Shown in pieces: positions 11,108-17,986 of a DNA stretch of 64,000 nt; position 1 is the stretch's first letter; every line of letters starts with the position of its first letter. The position numbers and the translations under genes are program-made. A model generated the notes under the pieces. That model made no database searches and was not told where the DNA came from. It saw nothing but the letters and a program-made list of their open reading frames with translations. Source of the DNA: Reyranella sp. (GTDB lineage Bacteria > Pseudomonadota > Alphaproteobacteria > Reyranellales > Reyranellaceae); contig NZ_JAFKJN010000007.1 in assembly GCF_017305915.1 (NCBI RefSeq), forward strand, positions 1 to 64,000, given 5' to 3'.

Positions 11108-12194
11108 GGAAGGTCTGACCAAGTCACGCAATAACGGTGTCGCCGGTCCTTGGTCTCGTAGTCGGCTCTTTTCCGTCGGAAGCCGTCACGAATGGGCGCA
11201 GAAGGCTCGGTATTTGCGGTGAGGTGCCGGCGTTCTCGCTGTCTCGCCACTCTTCGGGCGCAGCTATCCTGTAGCGAGCAGCTGCCGGCGCACCATCCAG
11301 ATATTCGCCAGCGCAAACAGCGTGTGCAGCTGGGCGGTGTTCTTGGTCAGGCCACGGTAGCGGACTTTGACGTAGCCGAACTGGCGCTTGATTACCCGGA
11401 AGGCGTGCTCGCCCCGGGCGCGCACCTGCGCCTTCAGCCGTTCGATCCGTTCACGCAGCCGACCCGCGGCCGTATCGCCCAGCGCCCGGCGCTTGCCCGG
11501 CCTCATCGCCACCTGCCACTCGACCCGCCGTTCGCGCTCGGGCCGTTGCTCGACGCCGACGTAGCCGGCATCGCCGAACGCCACCGTCTCGCGGCCATGC
11601 AGCAGCTCATGCGCCTGCGTCACATCGGCGACGTTGGCCGCTGTGCCGATCACGCTGTGCACCAGGCTGCTCTCGGCATCGAGGTGCATCTCCGGGTCGC
11701 GCTGGCCCGTGCTGTTCTTGGTCGAACTCGGGGCCGCGATGATCGTCGCATCGACGATCGTGCCCTGCCGCAGCAACAGGCCCGCCGCCTGAGCAGATGG
11801 CGGAAGTTCAGGATCGTCGTCTCGTCCGGCACCATGCCACGGGCCAGCGACAACCCCGCGAACTGCCGCATCGAGGCGATCTCGTAGAGTTCCTCCTCCA
11901 TCGCCGGGTCGCTCAGCCCGTACCACTGCTGAAGACAGTGGATCCGCAGCATCGTCGCCAGGGGATACGGCCGACGCCCGCCACCGGCCTTCGGGTAGTG
12001 GGGCGCGATCAGCCCCTCCAGTTGGGACCACGGCACCGCCCGATGCATCTCCGCCAGAAATACCTCGCGCCGCGTGCGCTTGCGCTTGCCGCCGTACTCC
12101 GCGTCCGAAAAACTCAGCTGCTTCATCCGCCAACTCCGCCAGATCACCAATCTAGCAAAACCGCGGCGCGCACGACGACTTGTTCGGAGAATCC
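11108..12194 (-). mobile_element. IS5-family insertion sequence, decayed
   Basis: A 1087-bp element. Its ends GGAAGGTCTGACCAAGTC (11108-11125) and, on the other strand, GGATTCTCCGAACAAGTC (12177-12194) match at 13 of 18 positions, and it is flanked by CTAG on both sides (11104-11107 and 12195-12198), the 4-bp duplication typical of the IS5 subgroup. The single transposase gene inside is frameshifted. It borders the fluoride-resistance island and may mark how that island arrived (inference). Confidence 0.85.
11264..12126 (-). pseudogene. IS5-family transposase, frameshifted by internal deletion
   Basis: The N-terminal part ([14 protein letters not shown] to [12 protein letters not shown]) reads from 12126 to about 11790; the rest ([15 protein letters not shown] to LLATG) continues in another frame to 11264. 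The DDE residues lie in the second part: IVDATI, FGDAGYVG and RGEHAFR. Intact relatives have about 20 residues between NFRHLL and GLLLRQG, but only 8 nt separate them here, so about 50 nt were lost with a frame change. No slippery heptamer is apparent at the junction, so programmed frameshifting as in the IS427 group is unlikely. Confidence 0.85.
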
Positions 12195-12398
12195 CTAGTT
12201 TTTTTTGACGCCGAGCACGCTCCAGGCAAGCACGAGCAGACAGCCGAAGAAGAGAATGCCGCCGGTTACTGGCGTCGGTGCATCGACACCGGCGAACATG
12301 CCGGCCAAGACAACAATGGCGACGATCGCGAGGGCCAGGTTGCCGTCGTCGACGAAGAGCCCAAAGAGTTCGTGTACTATGTCCCGAAAGAGATTCAT
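12195..12398 (-). CDS. Small membrane protein, 67 residues, COG4280-linked
   Basis: A 67-residue protein with two hydrophobic segments (about residues 18-36 and 43-60), ending in KKN. I do not recognise a family. Its ATG at 12398 overlaps the stop of the upstream membrane-protein gene by 4 nt, so the two are translated together. Its TAG stop codon lies within the CTAG target duplication of the IS5 element, which therefore inserted immediately behind the gene without changing the reading frame. Any transcription terminator that once followed is now displaced. Confidence 0.7.
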   Translation of the reverse strand: MNLFRDIVHELFGLFVDDGNLALAIVAIVVLAGMFAGVDAPTPVTGGILFFGCLLVLAWSVLGVKKN

Positions 12399-13147
12399 GC
12401 GCTTCGCTCCACTGCTTTTCGTTGACGCACGACCAGGAGCACGGCAATGATCAGGAAGGCGCCGGCGAAGACCAGTATCGCCGCATCGCTTCCGGGCCAC
12501 GCAACTCCAAGGCCCTCACCCACCCAAAAGACCCCGAAGGCGGACAGCATCACGCCGACGCCGAACTTGAGCGTGTTTTCCGGCACGCGCGAAAGCGGGC
12601 GATGGACCACGACGCCGACGACGAGGACCAGCAGGCACGCCAGGAGCGCGCCGACGCTTGCCGGGACGAGCAGGCCACGTCCCGCGCCGACCGCGATAAC
12701 GATGAAGACGACCTCGACGCCTTCCAAGACGACCGCCTTGAACGCGGCGAGACCCGCCACCCAATCCGCACTCGCCCGGCGGCGACGCGCTTCGTCTTCC
12801 AGGACGGCCGTTTCTGCCGAGAATATCTTCTCTTCGTCATGCAGCGCGATCAGTCCCGCAGCGCGCAGGATCGCCTTCCGCAACCATCGCATGCCAAACA
12901 GCAAGAGCAGTACCCCGACGACGAGCTGCAGCACATGCAGCGGTACCTGATCGAGCAGCGGCCCCAATGCAGCGACGAGCACCGCGAGAAGCAACAGTCC
13001 CGCTCCCGTGCCCAAAATGGCGGGGCGCGCACCCCGGACGGCGGCGACGGCGAGCACGATGGTGAACGCCTCGACGACCTCGACCAACGATGCAAAGAAG
13101 GCCGCGGCAATTGCCGGCGCGGCGGTACTCAATGGCGCCATATCCAT
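12395..13147 (-). CDS. Multi-pass membrane protein, COG4280-like
   Basis: A 250-residue protein with six or seven hydrophobic segments arranged as two related halves. Each half has a Glu-rich intramembrane motif: [14 protein letters not shown] near the N-terminus and [15 protein letters not shown] in the second half. This resembles the COG4280 membrane family, and more loosely the REGLE motifs of FTR1 iron permeases, suggesting ion transport (inference). The ATG at 13147 was chosen because earlier codons read into the divergent regulator's promoter. It is divergent from the RpiR-type gene with 88 bp between and co-translated with the 67-residue gene. Confidence 0.7.
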   Translation of the reverse strand: MDMAPLSTAAPAIAAAFFASLVEVVEAFTIVLAVAAVRGARPAILGTGAGLLLLAVLVAALGPLLDQVPLHVLQLVVGVLLLLFGMRWLRKAILRAAGLIALHDEEKIFSAETAVLEDEARRRRASADWVAGLAAFKAVVLEGVEVVFIVIAVGAGRGLLVPASVGALLACLLVLVVGVVVHRPLSRVPENTLKFGVGVMLSAFGVFWVGEGLGVAWPGSDAAILVFAGAFLIIAVLLVVRQRKAVERSA

Positions 13148-13235
13148 AGTGATATCCTTCGATATGTCGTGCTTGCTACTGAATTGACCATGTTGGTAGT
13201 ATATACGACGAATTGAATCAAGAGAGGTTTCTCGG

Positions 13236-14153
13236 ATGGCAGTGCCGACATTCGATGAGCGGGTCACCGCGAGCCTGGCGGCCTTGAGTCCGGCCGAACA
13301 GCGCGTGGCGCGCTTCTTTCAGGAGAACCGCGAGCAGGTCCTCGTCGCGTCGGCCGCCGAGTTGGCGGCTTCTGCAGGGACGAGCGACGCGACCATCGTG
13401 CGGACGACGAAGGCGATAGGCTACGCTGGCCTCGACGAACTGCGCCGCCGCCTGGCGGCCGAGTTGCGCCAGAGTCTCTCCCCGGCGTCGCGGTTGGTGC
13501 GCACCCTGGCGGAAGTCGGTGGCGATCCTCAATCGGCGTTCGAGAGAACGCTCGACACGCATACCCACTCGATCGCCAGTCTCCGGCGCGACATCGGCCC
13601 CGCACTATTCAAGGCTGCCATCGATTGCCTTCTCGCAGCGCGCCGCGTCTTCATCTTCGGCATCGGGCCGTCCAGTGCGCTCGCGGACTATTTTGCCATC
13701 CAACTAAAGCGATTTGGCCTCGCGAGCGGCACGCTCCATCACACGGGGTTGCTCCTCGCGGACGATCTCCAGCAGGTGGCCAGGGGCGACGCAGTCGTGT
13801 TGCTTGCCTACAGTCGGGTGTACGCCGAGCTCGATGCCGTCCTTGAGCGCGCGGACCGGCTCGGCATCTCGAAGATCCTCGTCACCGACACGCTCGGCGC
13901 AGCCCTTCGGGGCAGGGTGGACCTCATCCTCCCCGTCGCCCGCGGCCGCGCCGATAGCCTCAGCCTGCACACTGCGACGATGGCGCTCATTGAGTCCTTG
14001 CTGGTGGGGCTTGCCGCCCGGCGCCCCGCCGAGACGGTGTCGAGCCTCGAGTTGCTGAACACGCTCCGGAGCAAGATCGCCGGACAGGATATGACCTTGC
14101 CGATCTCTCAGGAGGGAAGAAACACGACACGCCGGCCAAAGCGCCGTCGGTAG
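13236..14153 (+). CDS. MurR/RpiR family transcriptional regulator
   Basis: A 305-residue regulator. The N-terminal HTH_6 domain (about 1-75, with AELAASAGTSDATIVRTTKAIGY as the recognition region) is followed by a SIS sugar-phosphate-binding domain (about 125-260; FGIGPSSALADYFAIQLKRFG). Family members sense phosphosugars and repress metabolic genes. Here it is divergent from a COG4280-like membrane gene, the likely target, and convergent with the fluoride operon. AAGAGAGG precedes the ATG. The C-terminal tail RRPKRRR is unusually basic. The intergenic region has GGTAGTATATAC, a possible operator (weak). Confidence 0.85.
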   Translation: MAVPTFDERVTASLAALSPAEQRVARFFQENREQVLVASAAELAASAGTSDATIVRTTKAIGYAGLDELRRRLAAELRQSLSPASRLVRTLAEVGGDPQSAFERTLDTHTHSIASLRRDIGPALFKAAIDCLLAARRVFIFGIGPSSALADYFAIQLKRFGLASGTLHHTGLLLADDLQQVARGDAVVLLAYSRVYAELDAVLERADRLGISKILVTDTLGAALRGRVDLILPVARGRADSLSLHTATMALIESLLVGLAARRPAETVSSLELLNTLRSKIAGQDMTLPISQEGRNTTRRPKRRR

Positions 14154-14156
14154 CAA

Positions 14157-14489
14157 TCACCTTCTGTCGGCGCGCGCCCGGAACCAGGCGAAGACGTCGG
14201 ACCGCTGACCCTGCAAGAGCCGCCCCCAGCGAGCATCGCGAATGGCCGTCTCCCCGGCCTCGTCCCACCAGGTTTCCGTCACATACAAGAGCCGCCACGC
14301 CGGTACGGCAGCCCGCGTCACCATATGAACCTCGCAGTGGAATGTGTAGATCGGCCCGCCGTGGCTGAGGCGCTCGCGACACCACTCGACACCGCCTACC
14401 TGCCACCGATTGAGCCGCCGCCCCGCATTGGTCGCGTCCAGCGCCAAGGCAAACACGTTGGCGAAGGCTGCGTCGGTGAAGGTTCTCAT
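14157..14489 (-). CDS. Hypothetical protein, 110 residues, last gene of fluoride operon
   Basis: A 110-residue soluble protein rich in Trp and Arg (WRLLYVTETWWDEAGE, WGRLLQGQRSDVFAWFRARADRR). No known domain is recognised and there is no signal peptide. Its ATG overlaps the stop of the DUF190 gene by 4 nt, so it belongs to the fluoride-riboswitch operon. It ends 3 bp from the convergent RpiR-type gene. A regulatory or adaptor role in fluoride response is possible but not shown by the sequence. Confidence 0.65.
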   Translation of the reverse strand: MRTFTDAAFANVFALALDATNAGRRLNRWQVGGVEWCRERLSHGGPIYTFHCEVHMVTRAAVPAWRLLYVTETWWDEAGETAIRDARWGRLLQGQRSDVFAWFRARADRR

Positions 14490-14839
14490 GCCGCCGGCTG
14501 ACGGCCGTACTGAAGCACCTGGACGTTTTCGAGGGTCACGAGACCGCTGCCGCCGCCGGCATCCATCATGCCGTCGAGGACCGGCAGGAACGCCTCGATC
14601 CTGTCTGGACTGTCGACGATCTCGATCACGAGCGGCAGGTCGTCGGAGAGGCGAAGGATCTTCGCGGTGTGGATGCGGCTCGAATGGCCGTAGCCCAACC
14701 CGCCGCGCAACACGGTGGCACCGGCAACGTGCATCTCACGCGCTTTCAGAACGATCGCCTCGTAGAGTGGCTTGCCGTCATGCCTGTCTGCTTCGCCAAG
14801 GAAGATGCGCAACAACTGCGCTTGCTTCGGGATTTGCAT
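14486..14839 (-). CDS. DUF190 family protein
   Basis: A 117-residue protein of the DUF190 family (PII-like ferredoxin-like fold), often found beside crcB genes. Recognisable segments are QAQLLRIFLGEADRHDGKPLYEAIVLKAREM and GATVLRGGLGYGHSSRIHTAKILRLSDDLPLVIEIVD. GGAGGACAGGT precedes the ATG at 14839, which decides the start over an ATG at 14887 inside the crcB gene. Family biochemistry is poorly known; the trimeric PII-like fold suggests a gating or sensing role for the Fluc channel (inference). Confidence 0.85.
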   Translation of the reverse strand: MQIPKQAQLLRIFLGEADRHDGKPLYEAIVLKAREMHVAGATVLRGGLGYGHSSRIHTAKILRLSDDLPLVIEIVDSPDRIEAFLPVLDGMMDAGGGSGLVTLENVQVLQYGRQPAA

Positions 14840-14852
14840 ACCTGTCCTCCCC

Positions 14853-15305
14853 TCAGTTGTTGATCCACTCCGCCAAGGCATCTCCAAGCCACACCGCGGA
14901 GAGCCAGCTGGCGAGCGATAGTACGAGATAGAGCGCGGAGCGCACGTCGTTGCTCAAAATGAATCGCACGGTCTCAAGCGCAAACCCCGAGAATGTCGTG
15001 TAGCCGCCACAAATTCCCGTCATGACGAATTGGCGGGTCCGCGCACCGGCGAAAAGCCGCCCATCAGGTCCGGTGAGTGCCGCATAGAAGCCAATCACAA
15101 AGCATCCCGTTACATTCGCAAAGAAGGTCGGCCACGGCAGTCCGCCAGCGTGGGCAGGGATCACCAGCGCGACGACCCAGCGAGCCAGGCTGCCAACGAT
15201 ACCCCCGGCGACGACGGCGGCGTACAGGCTGGCGGTGCCCCACAGAGCCCGCCAGCGCCGCGGGTGCCCCGCGCTCTCCGTGGTGGGTTCCCCCTCCGCA
15301 CTCAT
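14853..15305 (-). CDS. crcB: Fluoride exporter CrcB/Fluc, subunit A
   Basis: A 150-residue four-helix membrane protein of the CrcB/Fluc family, which forms dual-topology dimeric fluoride channels in the inner membrane. Conserved motifs are present: GGIVGSLARW in helix 1, NVTGCFVIGF in helix 2 and GICGGYTTFSGFALE in helix 3 containing the fluoride-path Thr/Phe/Ser residues. It has an unusual hydrophilic N-terminal extension of about 24 residues. Start ATG 15305 overlaps the stop of the second crcB gene by 4 nt. Paired unequal Fluc genes normally give obligate heterodimers, so this is probably one half of the channel. Confidence 0.92.
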   Translation of the reverse strand: MSAEGEPTTESAGHPRRWRALWGTASLYAAVVAGGIVGSLARWVVALVIPAHAGGLPWPTFFANVTGCFVIGFYAALTGPDGRLFAGARTRQFVMTGICGGYTTFSGFALETVRFILSNDVRSALYLVLSLASWLSAVWLGDALAEWINN

Positions 15306-15718
15306 CGCGCCTCTCCGGCAAACGCCGTCCACCCTGCTGCGAATCCCGCGCCGACGGCCACCAGACAGATGGCAAGGGAGAGCACCACGTATCCCGCGGC
15401 ATACTTTAGCTCGCCATCTCGCACGAGCGCGCGCGTCTGCAGCGCGAACGACGAGACCGTCGTATAGCTGCCCAGAAAGCCGGTCGCGGCGAGGAGCCAA
15501 TATTCCGATCCGCCGGAGAGACCGTGACTGCTCGCAAACGCGGCCACGACGCCCATGACGAAACACCCGCTGACATTGACGACGAAGGTCCCCCAGGGAA
15601 TTGTCTCGCCGAAGCGCCGCGCGACCACACCCGAGATATAGAAGCGCGCGGGTGTTCCGAATGTCGCGCCGAGCGCGACCAATGCCGCGCCGTAGAGCAG
15701 GTCCGTCAGGTACTGCAT
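15302..15718 (-). CDS. crcB: Fluoride exporter CrcB/Fluc, subunit B
   Basis: A 138-residue CrcB/Fluc protein, the second copy in the operon. Helix 1 has GATFGTPARFYI, helix 2 NVSGCFVMGV, and helix 3 GFLGSYTTVSSFALQT. Compared with subunit A the usual GGxTTFSTF is altered to GSYTTVSSF, so one of the two paired Phe positions is replaced by Val. Unequal pairs such as this are known in other bacteria and form heterodimers with opposite membrane orientations; the loss of a Phe in one subunit fits a division of labour (inference). ATG 15718 starts 1 nt after the upstream stop. Confidence 0.92.
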   Translation of the reverse strand: MQYLTDLLYGAALVALGATFGTPARFYISGVVARRFGETIPWGTFVVNVSGCFVMGVVAAFASSHGLSGGSEYWLLAATGFLGSYTTVSSFALQTRALVRDGELKYAAGYVVLSLAICLVAVGAGFAAGWTAFAGEAR

Positions 15719-15719
15719 G

Positions 15720-16016
15720 TCACTTGCGGGTCCGGCGTGCTTCCTTGGCAAGCTTCTCGAGATCGATGCCCGCTATGACCATGTGAATCCGAGCGATGCC
15801 CAGGCCGACCGCTTGCCAAGTCAGCGCGCTCAGTACCAGGACCGCGAGGAAGACCAGCAACTCCGAACGGGCGGCGGCGTCGGCATGAACTTCTTCGAGA
15901 AAGGCATACACCCCGCCGAACAGGAGGACGATGGAGAACATCCACAGGAGGGCGAAACGGTCGGCCCACGCCTTGTGTAGGCGGATGAATCGGAAGTGCT
16001 CTGGCTCGGCGTTCAT
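15720..16016 (-). CDS. Two-segment membrane protein, 98 residues, in fluoride operon
   Basis: A 98-residue protein with two membrane segments (about residues 20-42 and 52-75) separated by a short acidic loop (EEVHADAAARSE) and basic ends (LEKLAKEARRTRK). I do not recognise a family. A strong GGAGGAGG site precedes the ATG. It lies between the antiporter and crcB genes in one transcription unit, so it is likely part of fluoride export, perhaps as an accessory subunit (inference). Confidence 0.75.
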   Translation of the reverse strand: MNAEPEHFRFIRLHKAWADRFALLWMFSIVLLFGGVYAFLEEVHADAAARSELLVFLAVLVLSALTWQAVGLGIARIHMVIAGIDLEKLAKEARRTRK

Positions 16017-16052
16017 TGCTGGTGCCTCCTCCGCTAATAGTGCAATCCGGCC

Positions 16053-17267
16053 CTAGCTACGGCGGTCCCGTGGTGTGCGAGCGGCAACCGGCAATGGCTC
16101 CGCTTCCCCCTCTGCCGTCTCAGGCAGCAAATGGTGCGGGAGATAGAAGGCGTTGGCGATCAGCGTCGGCACGACCGCACTCGCGATCACCGCCGCCACC
16201 AGGATCGAATATTGACTCTGATCGATGAGGCCGTGCGATAGCCCGAAAAGCGCCGAGATCGTGCCGAACGTGAGTCCGGTGGACATGAGAAACGTGGTGT
16301 ACAGAGCCTCGCGACGCGGTGAGCGGTGGGCGCGCGTCACCGGGTACACGCCGACGAATTTCGTCAGCATCTTGGCGCCCAACATCACGACGAAGGCGAC
16401 CGGCGCAGCGATAAGCGCCGGCACGGAAACGAACGAGCCCGCGCGGATGAAGTAGAACGGCGTGAGGAACCCGAACGTCAGCGTGCGTAACCGGCGGATG
16501 AGCACGTGGTCTTTGCCGACGGTGCCGGCAAGCACCATGCCGACAATGTAGGCCGGTAATACCGCCTCACTATCTGCCCAGCTTGCCAAGGCGCCGAGCC
16601 CAAAGAGACAGAGCAGCAGAAATTTGGTCTCGAGCTCTGAGGGACGATTGCCGTAGAGGCGGAAGAAGCGCGGGGTCAGCCAGGGCAGGATGGCAAACAC
16701 CACGACCGCACCGCCCGCAAATATCGCCGTGCGCTCACTGAACGGCGCGAAGATGAAGCCCAACGCCAATACGGTGACAAGATCGTTGATGAAGCAGGCG
16801 GCCAGAAGTGTCTTGCCGTAGTCCGTGCGATTTAGTCCGAATTCCAGCATGACCGCGTAGACGACGGCGACCGATGTGGTCGACATGGCCACGCCCGCAA
16901 GCCAGCTCGGTCGCGAGTCCCACCCGAGCAGCCAGTGGGCGGCAGCCGCGCAGCCCAGGAATGGGAACAGGAAGCCCGCGAGGCCCACGGCGCTGGCTTC
17001 CTTCCGCTTGCGCCGGAACACCTGCGGGTCGAGCTCGGCGCCGGCCAGGAAAGTGAGCACGATGGCCCCAGCGCCCGAGAGAAACTTGATGGCCGTATCG
17101 TCTGCGGCAAGCAGGAACGCGCCAGCGACCGCTCCGATAATGAGCTGGGCAATGGTGCCGACGACTATTTCAGAGAGAGCCGTCGCGACTTTGAACCAAA
17201 TCGATAGCAGGGTGGCGATCAGCGCCAATCCCAGCCACATCGCCGTCTGTGCCCATACCTGAGTCAC
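16053..17267 (-). CDS. CPA2-type cation/proton antiporter, fluoride-riboswitch controlled
   Basis: A 404-residue protein with about 12 membrane segments of the monovalent cation:proton antiporter 2 family (KefB/NapA-like, COG0475). It has LAGAELDP, STTSVAVVYAVM and, at the ion-binding helix, ACFINDLVTVLALG. The Asn-Asp pair instead of Asp-Asp suggests electroneutral exchange (inference). Related antiporters are recurrent members of fluoride riboswitch regulons, where they may offset the acid load or export ions with fluoride. The start is GTG at 17267 after AGGAGG; this site is the direct target of the riboswitch hairpin. Confidence 0.85.
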   Translation of the reverse strand: MTQVWAQTAMWLGLALIATLLSIWFKVATALSEIVVGTIAQLIIGAVAGAFLLAADDTAIKFLSGAGAIVLTFLAGAELDPQVFRRKRKEASAVGLAGFLFPFLGCAAAAHWLLGWDSRPSWLAGVAMSTTSVAVVYAVMLEFGLNRTDYGKTLLAACFINDLVTVLALGFIFAPFSERTAIFAGGAVVVFAILPWLTPRFFRLYGNRPSELETKFLLLCLFGLGALASWADSEAVLPAYIVGMVLAGTVGKDHVLIRRLRTLTFGFLTPFYFIRAGSFVSVPALIAAPVAFVVMLGAKMLTKFVGVYPVTRAHRSPRREALYTTFLMSTGLTFGTISALFGLSHGLIDQSQYSILVAAVIASAVVPTLIANAFYLPHHLLPETAEGEAEPLPVAARTPRDRRS

Positions 17268-17273
17268 AACAAC

Positions 17274-17345
17274 CTCCTACCGCGCTATCGCGTTCGGTAG
17301 GAGTCATCAGCCTCTAAGGCGGTTGTCGGGGACCCCATCCCCATC
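17274..17345 (-). promoter_or_regulatory. Fluoride riboswitch 1 with translational expression platform
   Basis: On the minus strand the crcB-motif aptamer reads GGGGATGGGGTCCCC (17329-17343) then AACCGCC and CTGATGACTCCTACCG, matching the fluoride riboswitch consensus. Its last nine bases (CTCCTACCG, 17295-17303) are perfectly complementary to CGGTAGGAG (17274-17282), which contains the Shine-Dalgarno of the antiporter gene, with a 12-nt loop. Without fluoride the SD is predicted to be sequestered; fluoride binding would keep the aptamer strand paired and free the SD. No terminator U-run is seen, so control looks translational. Confidence 0.93.
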
Positions 17346-17410
17346 TGGTCTCGGCAAGGTAGTATCTAACGCTTGGCGCGGCAACCGCACGCCAATCGAA
17401 AATTCACGGT

Positions 17411-17581
17411 TCAACTTCGTTTTCGGGCGTTCCACTCGAAAATGGCGGCCCCTGCGCCAACCACCACCGCCGCCATCACGACTGCGCTAGAGATGTCGAA
17501 GAACAGTGCGAGTACGGCGACTACCGTCGACGAACCCACAAACCAGAGCGCGATCGAAACAGATGGAGGAAGTCTCGCCAT
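17411..17581 (-). CDS. Fluoride-responsive single-span membrane microprotein, 56 residues
   Basis: A 56-residue protein starting ATG at 17581: MARLPPSVSIALWFVG and ending AAIFEWNARKRS, with a hydrophobic stretch of about 38 residues (9-47) broken by FFDISS, so one long or two short membrane helices, and a basic C-terminus. It is the first open reading frame after fluoride riboswitch 2 and lies before riboswitch 1. A GAGGGG site precedes the ATG. Codon composition and placement support a real gene. Function is unknown; control by a fluoride riboswitch suggests a role in fluoride export or membrane protection. Confidence 0.7.
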   Translation of the reverse strand: MARLPPSVSIALWFVGSSTVVAVLALFFDISSAVVMAAVVVGAGAAIFEWNARKRS

Positions 17582-17646
17582 GGCACCACCCCTCAGTTGG
17601 AGGCGGGCGAGACCGGAGGCGAATTGCTACCGGCGCTCGCGCGCCC

Positions 17647-17698
17647 AGTAGGAGTCATCAGCCTTGCGGCGGTTATCGGGGGAACCCCATCCCCATCC
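17647..17698 (-). promoter_or_regulatory. Fluoride riboswitch 2
   Basis: A second crcB-motif aptamer on the minus strand: GGGGATGGGGTTCCCCC, then ATAACCGCC and AGGCTGATGACTCCTACTG. It is diverged from riboswitch 1 in loops but keeps the consensus core. Downstream, CTACTGG can pair with CCGGTAG across a GC-rich loop, and CCTC (just before the SD) can pair with GAGG of the SD of the 56-residue gene, so control may again be translational. A possible promoter TTGACC-17-TACGAC lies just upstream on the minus strand (weak). The stretch 17713-17986 behind it shows no gene. Confidence 0.92.
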
Positions 17699-17986
17699 AT
17701 CGTTACGAGTCGTATCCAAGTTCAAACCCACGGTCAAACTCTTGGCGCGTTGAACCCGACTGTGCCGGTGGCGGCCCGCTTCTGGCCAGTGGCGGAGTTC
17801 TTGAATTACCGTCACCTTGGCGCTGAGCAGTTACGTCTTGCTTCTGATTCGATGATCGCGCCCTCCATCGGCCAAGCCCGGATGCCGCGCGCTTCCCGCG
17901 GGCAATGTATCTCCGGTGGGATTCGGTCCCCCGGACGGCACCTCAATGGCGTGTGGCATATGCCGACCGCGAGGGCTGCGGCTCCT

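Noticed and set aside
13148..13235. A third fluoride riboswitch upstream of the COG4280-like gene
   Set aside because: No GATGGxGTTC or CTGATGACTCCTAC-type segments are present on either strand in this gap.
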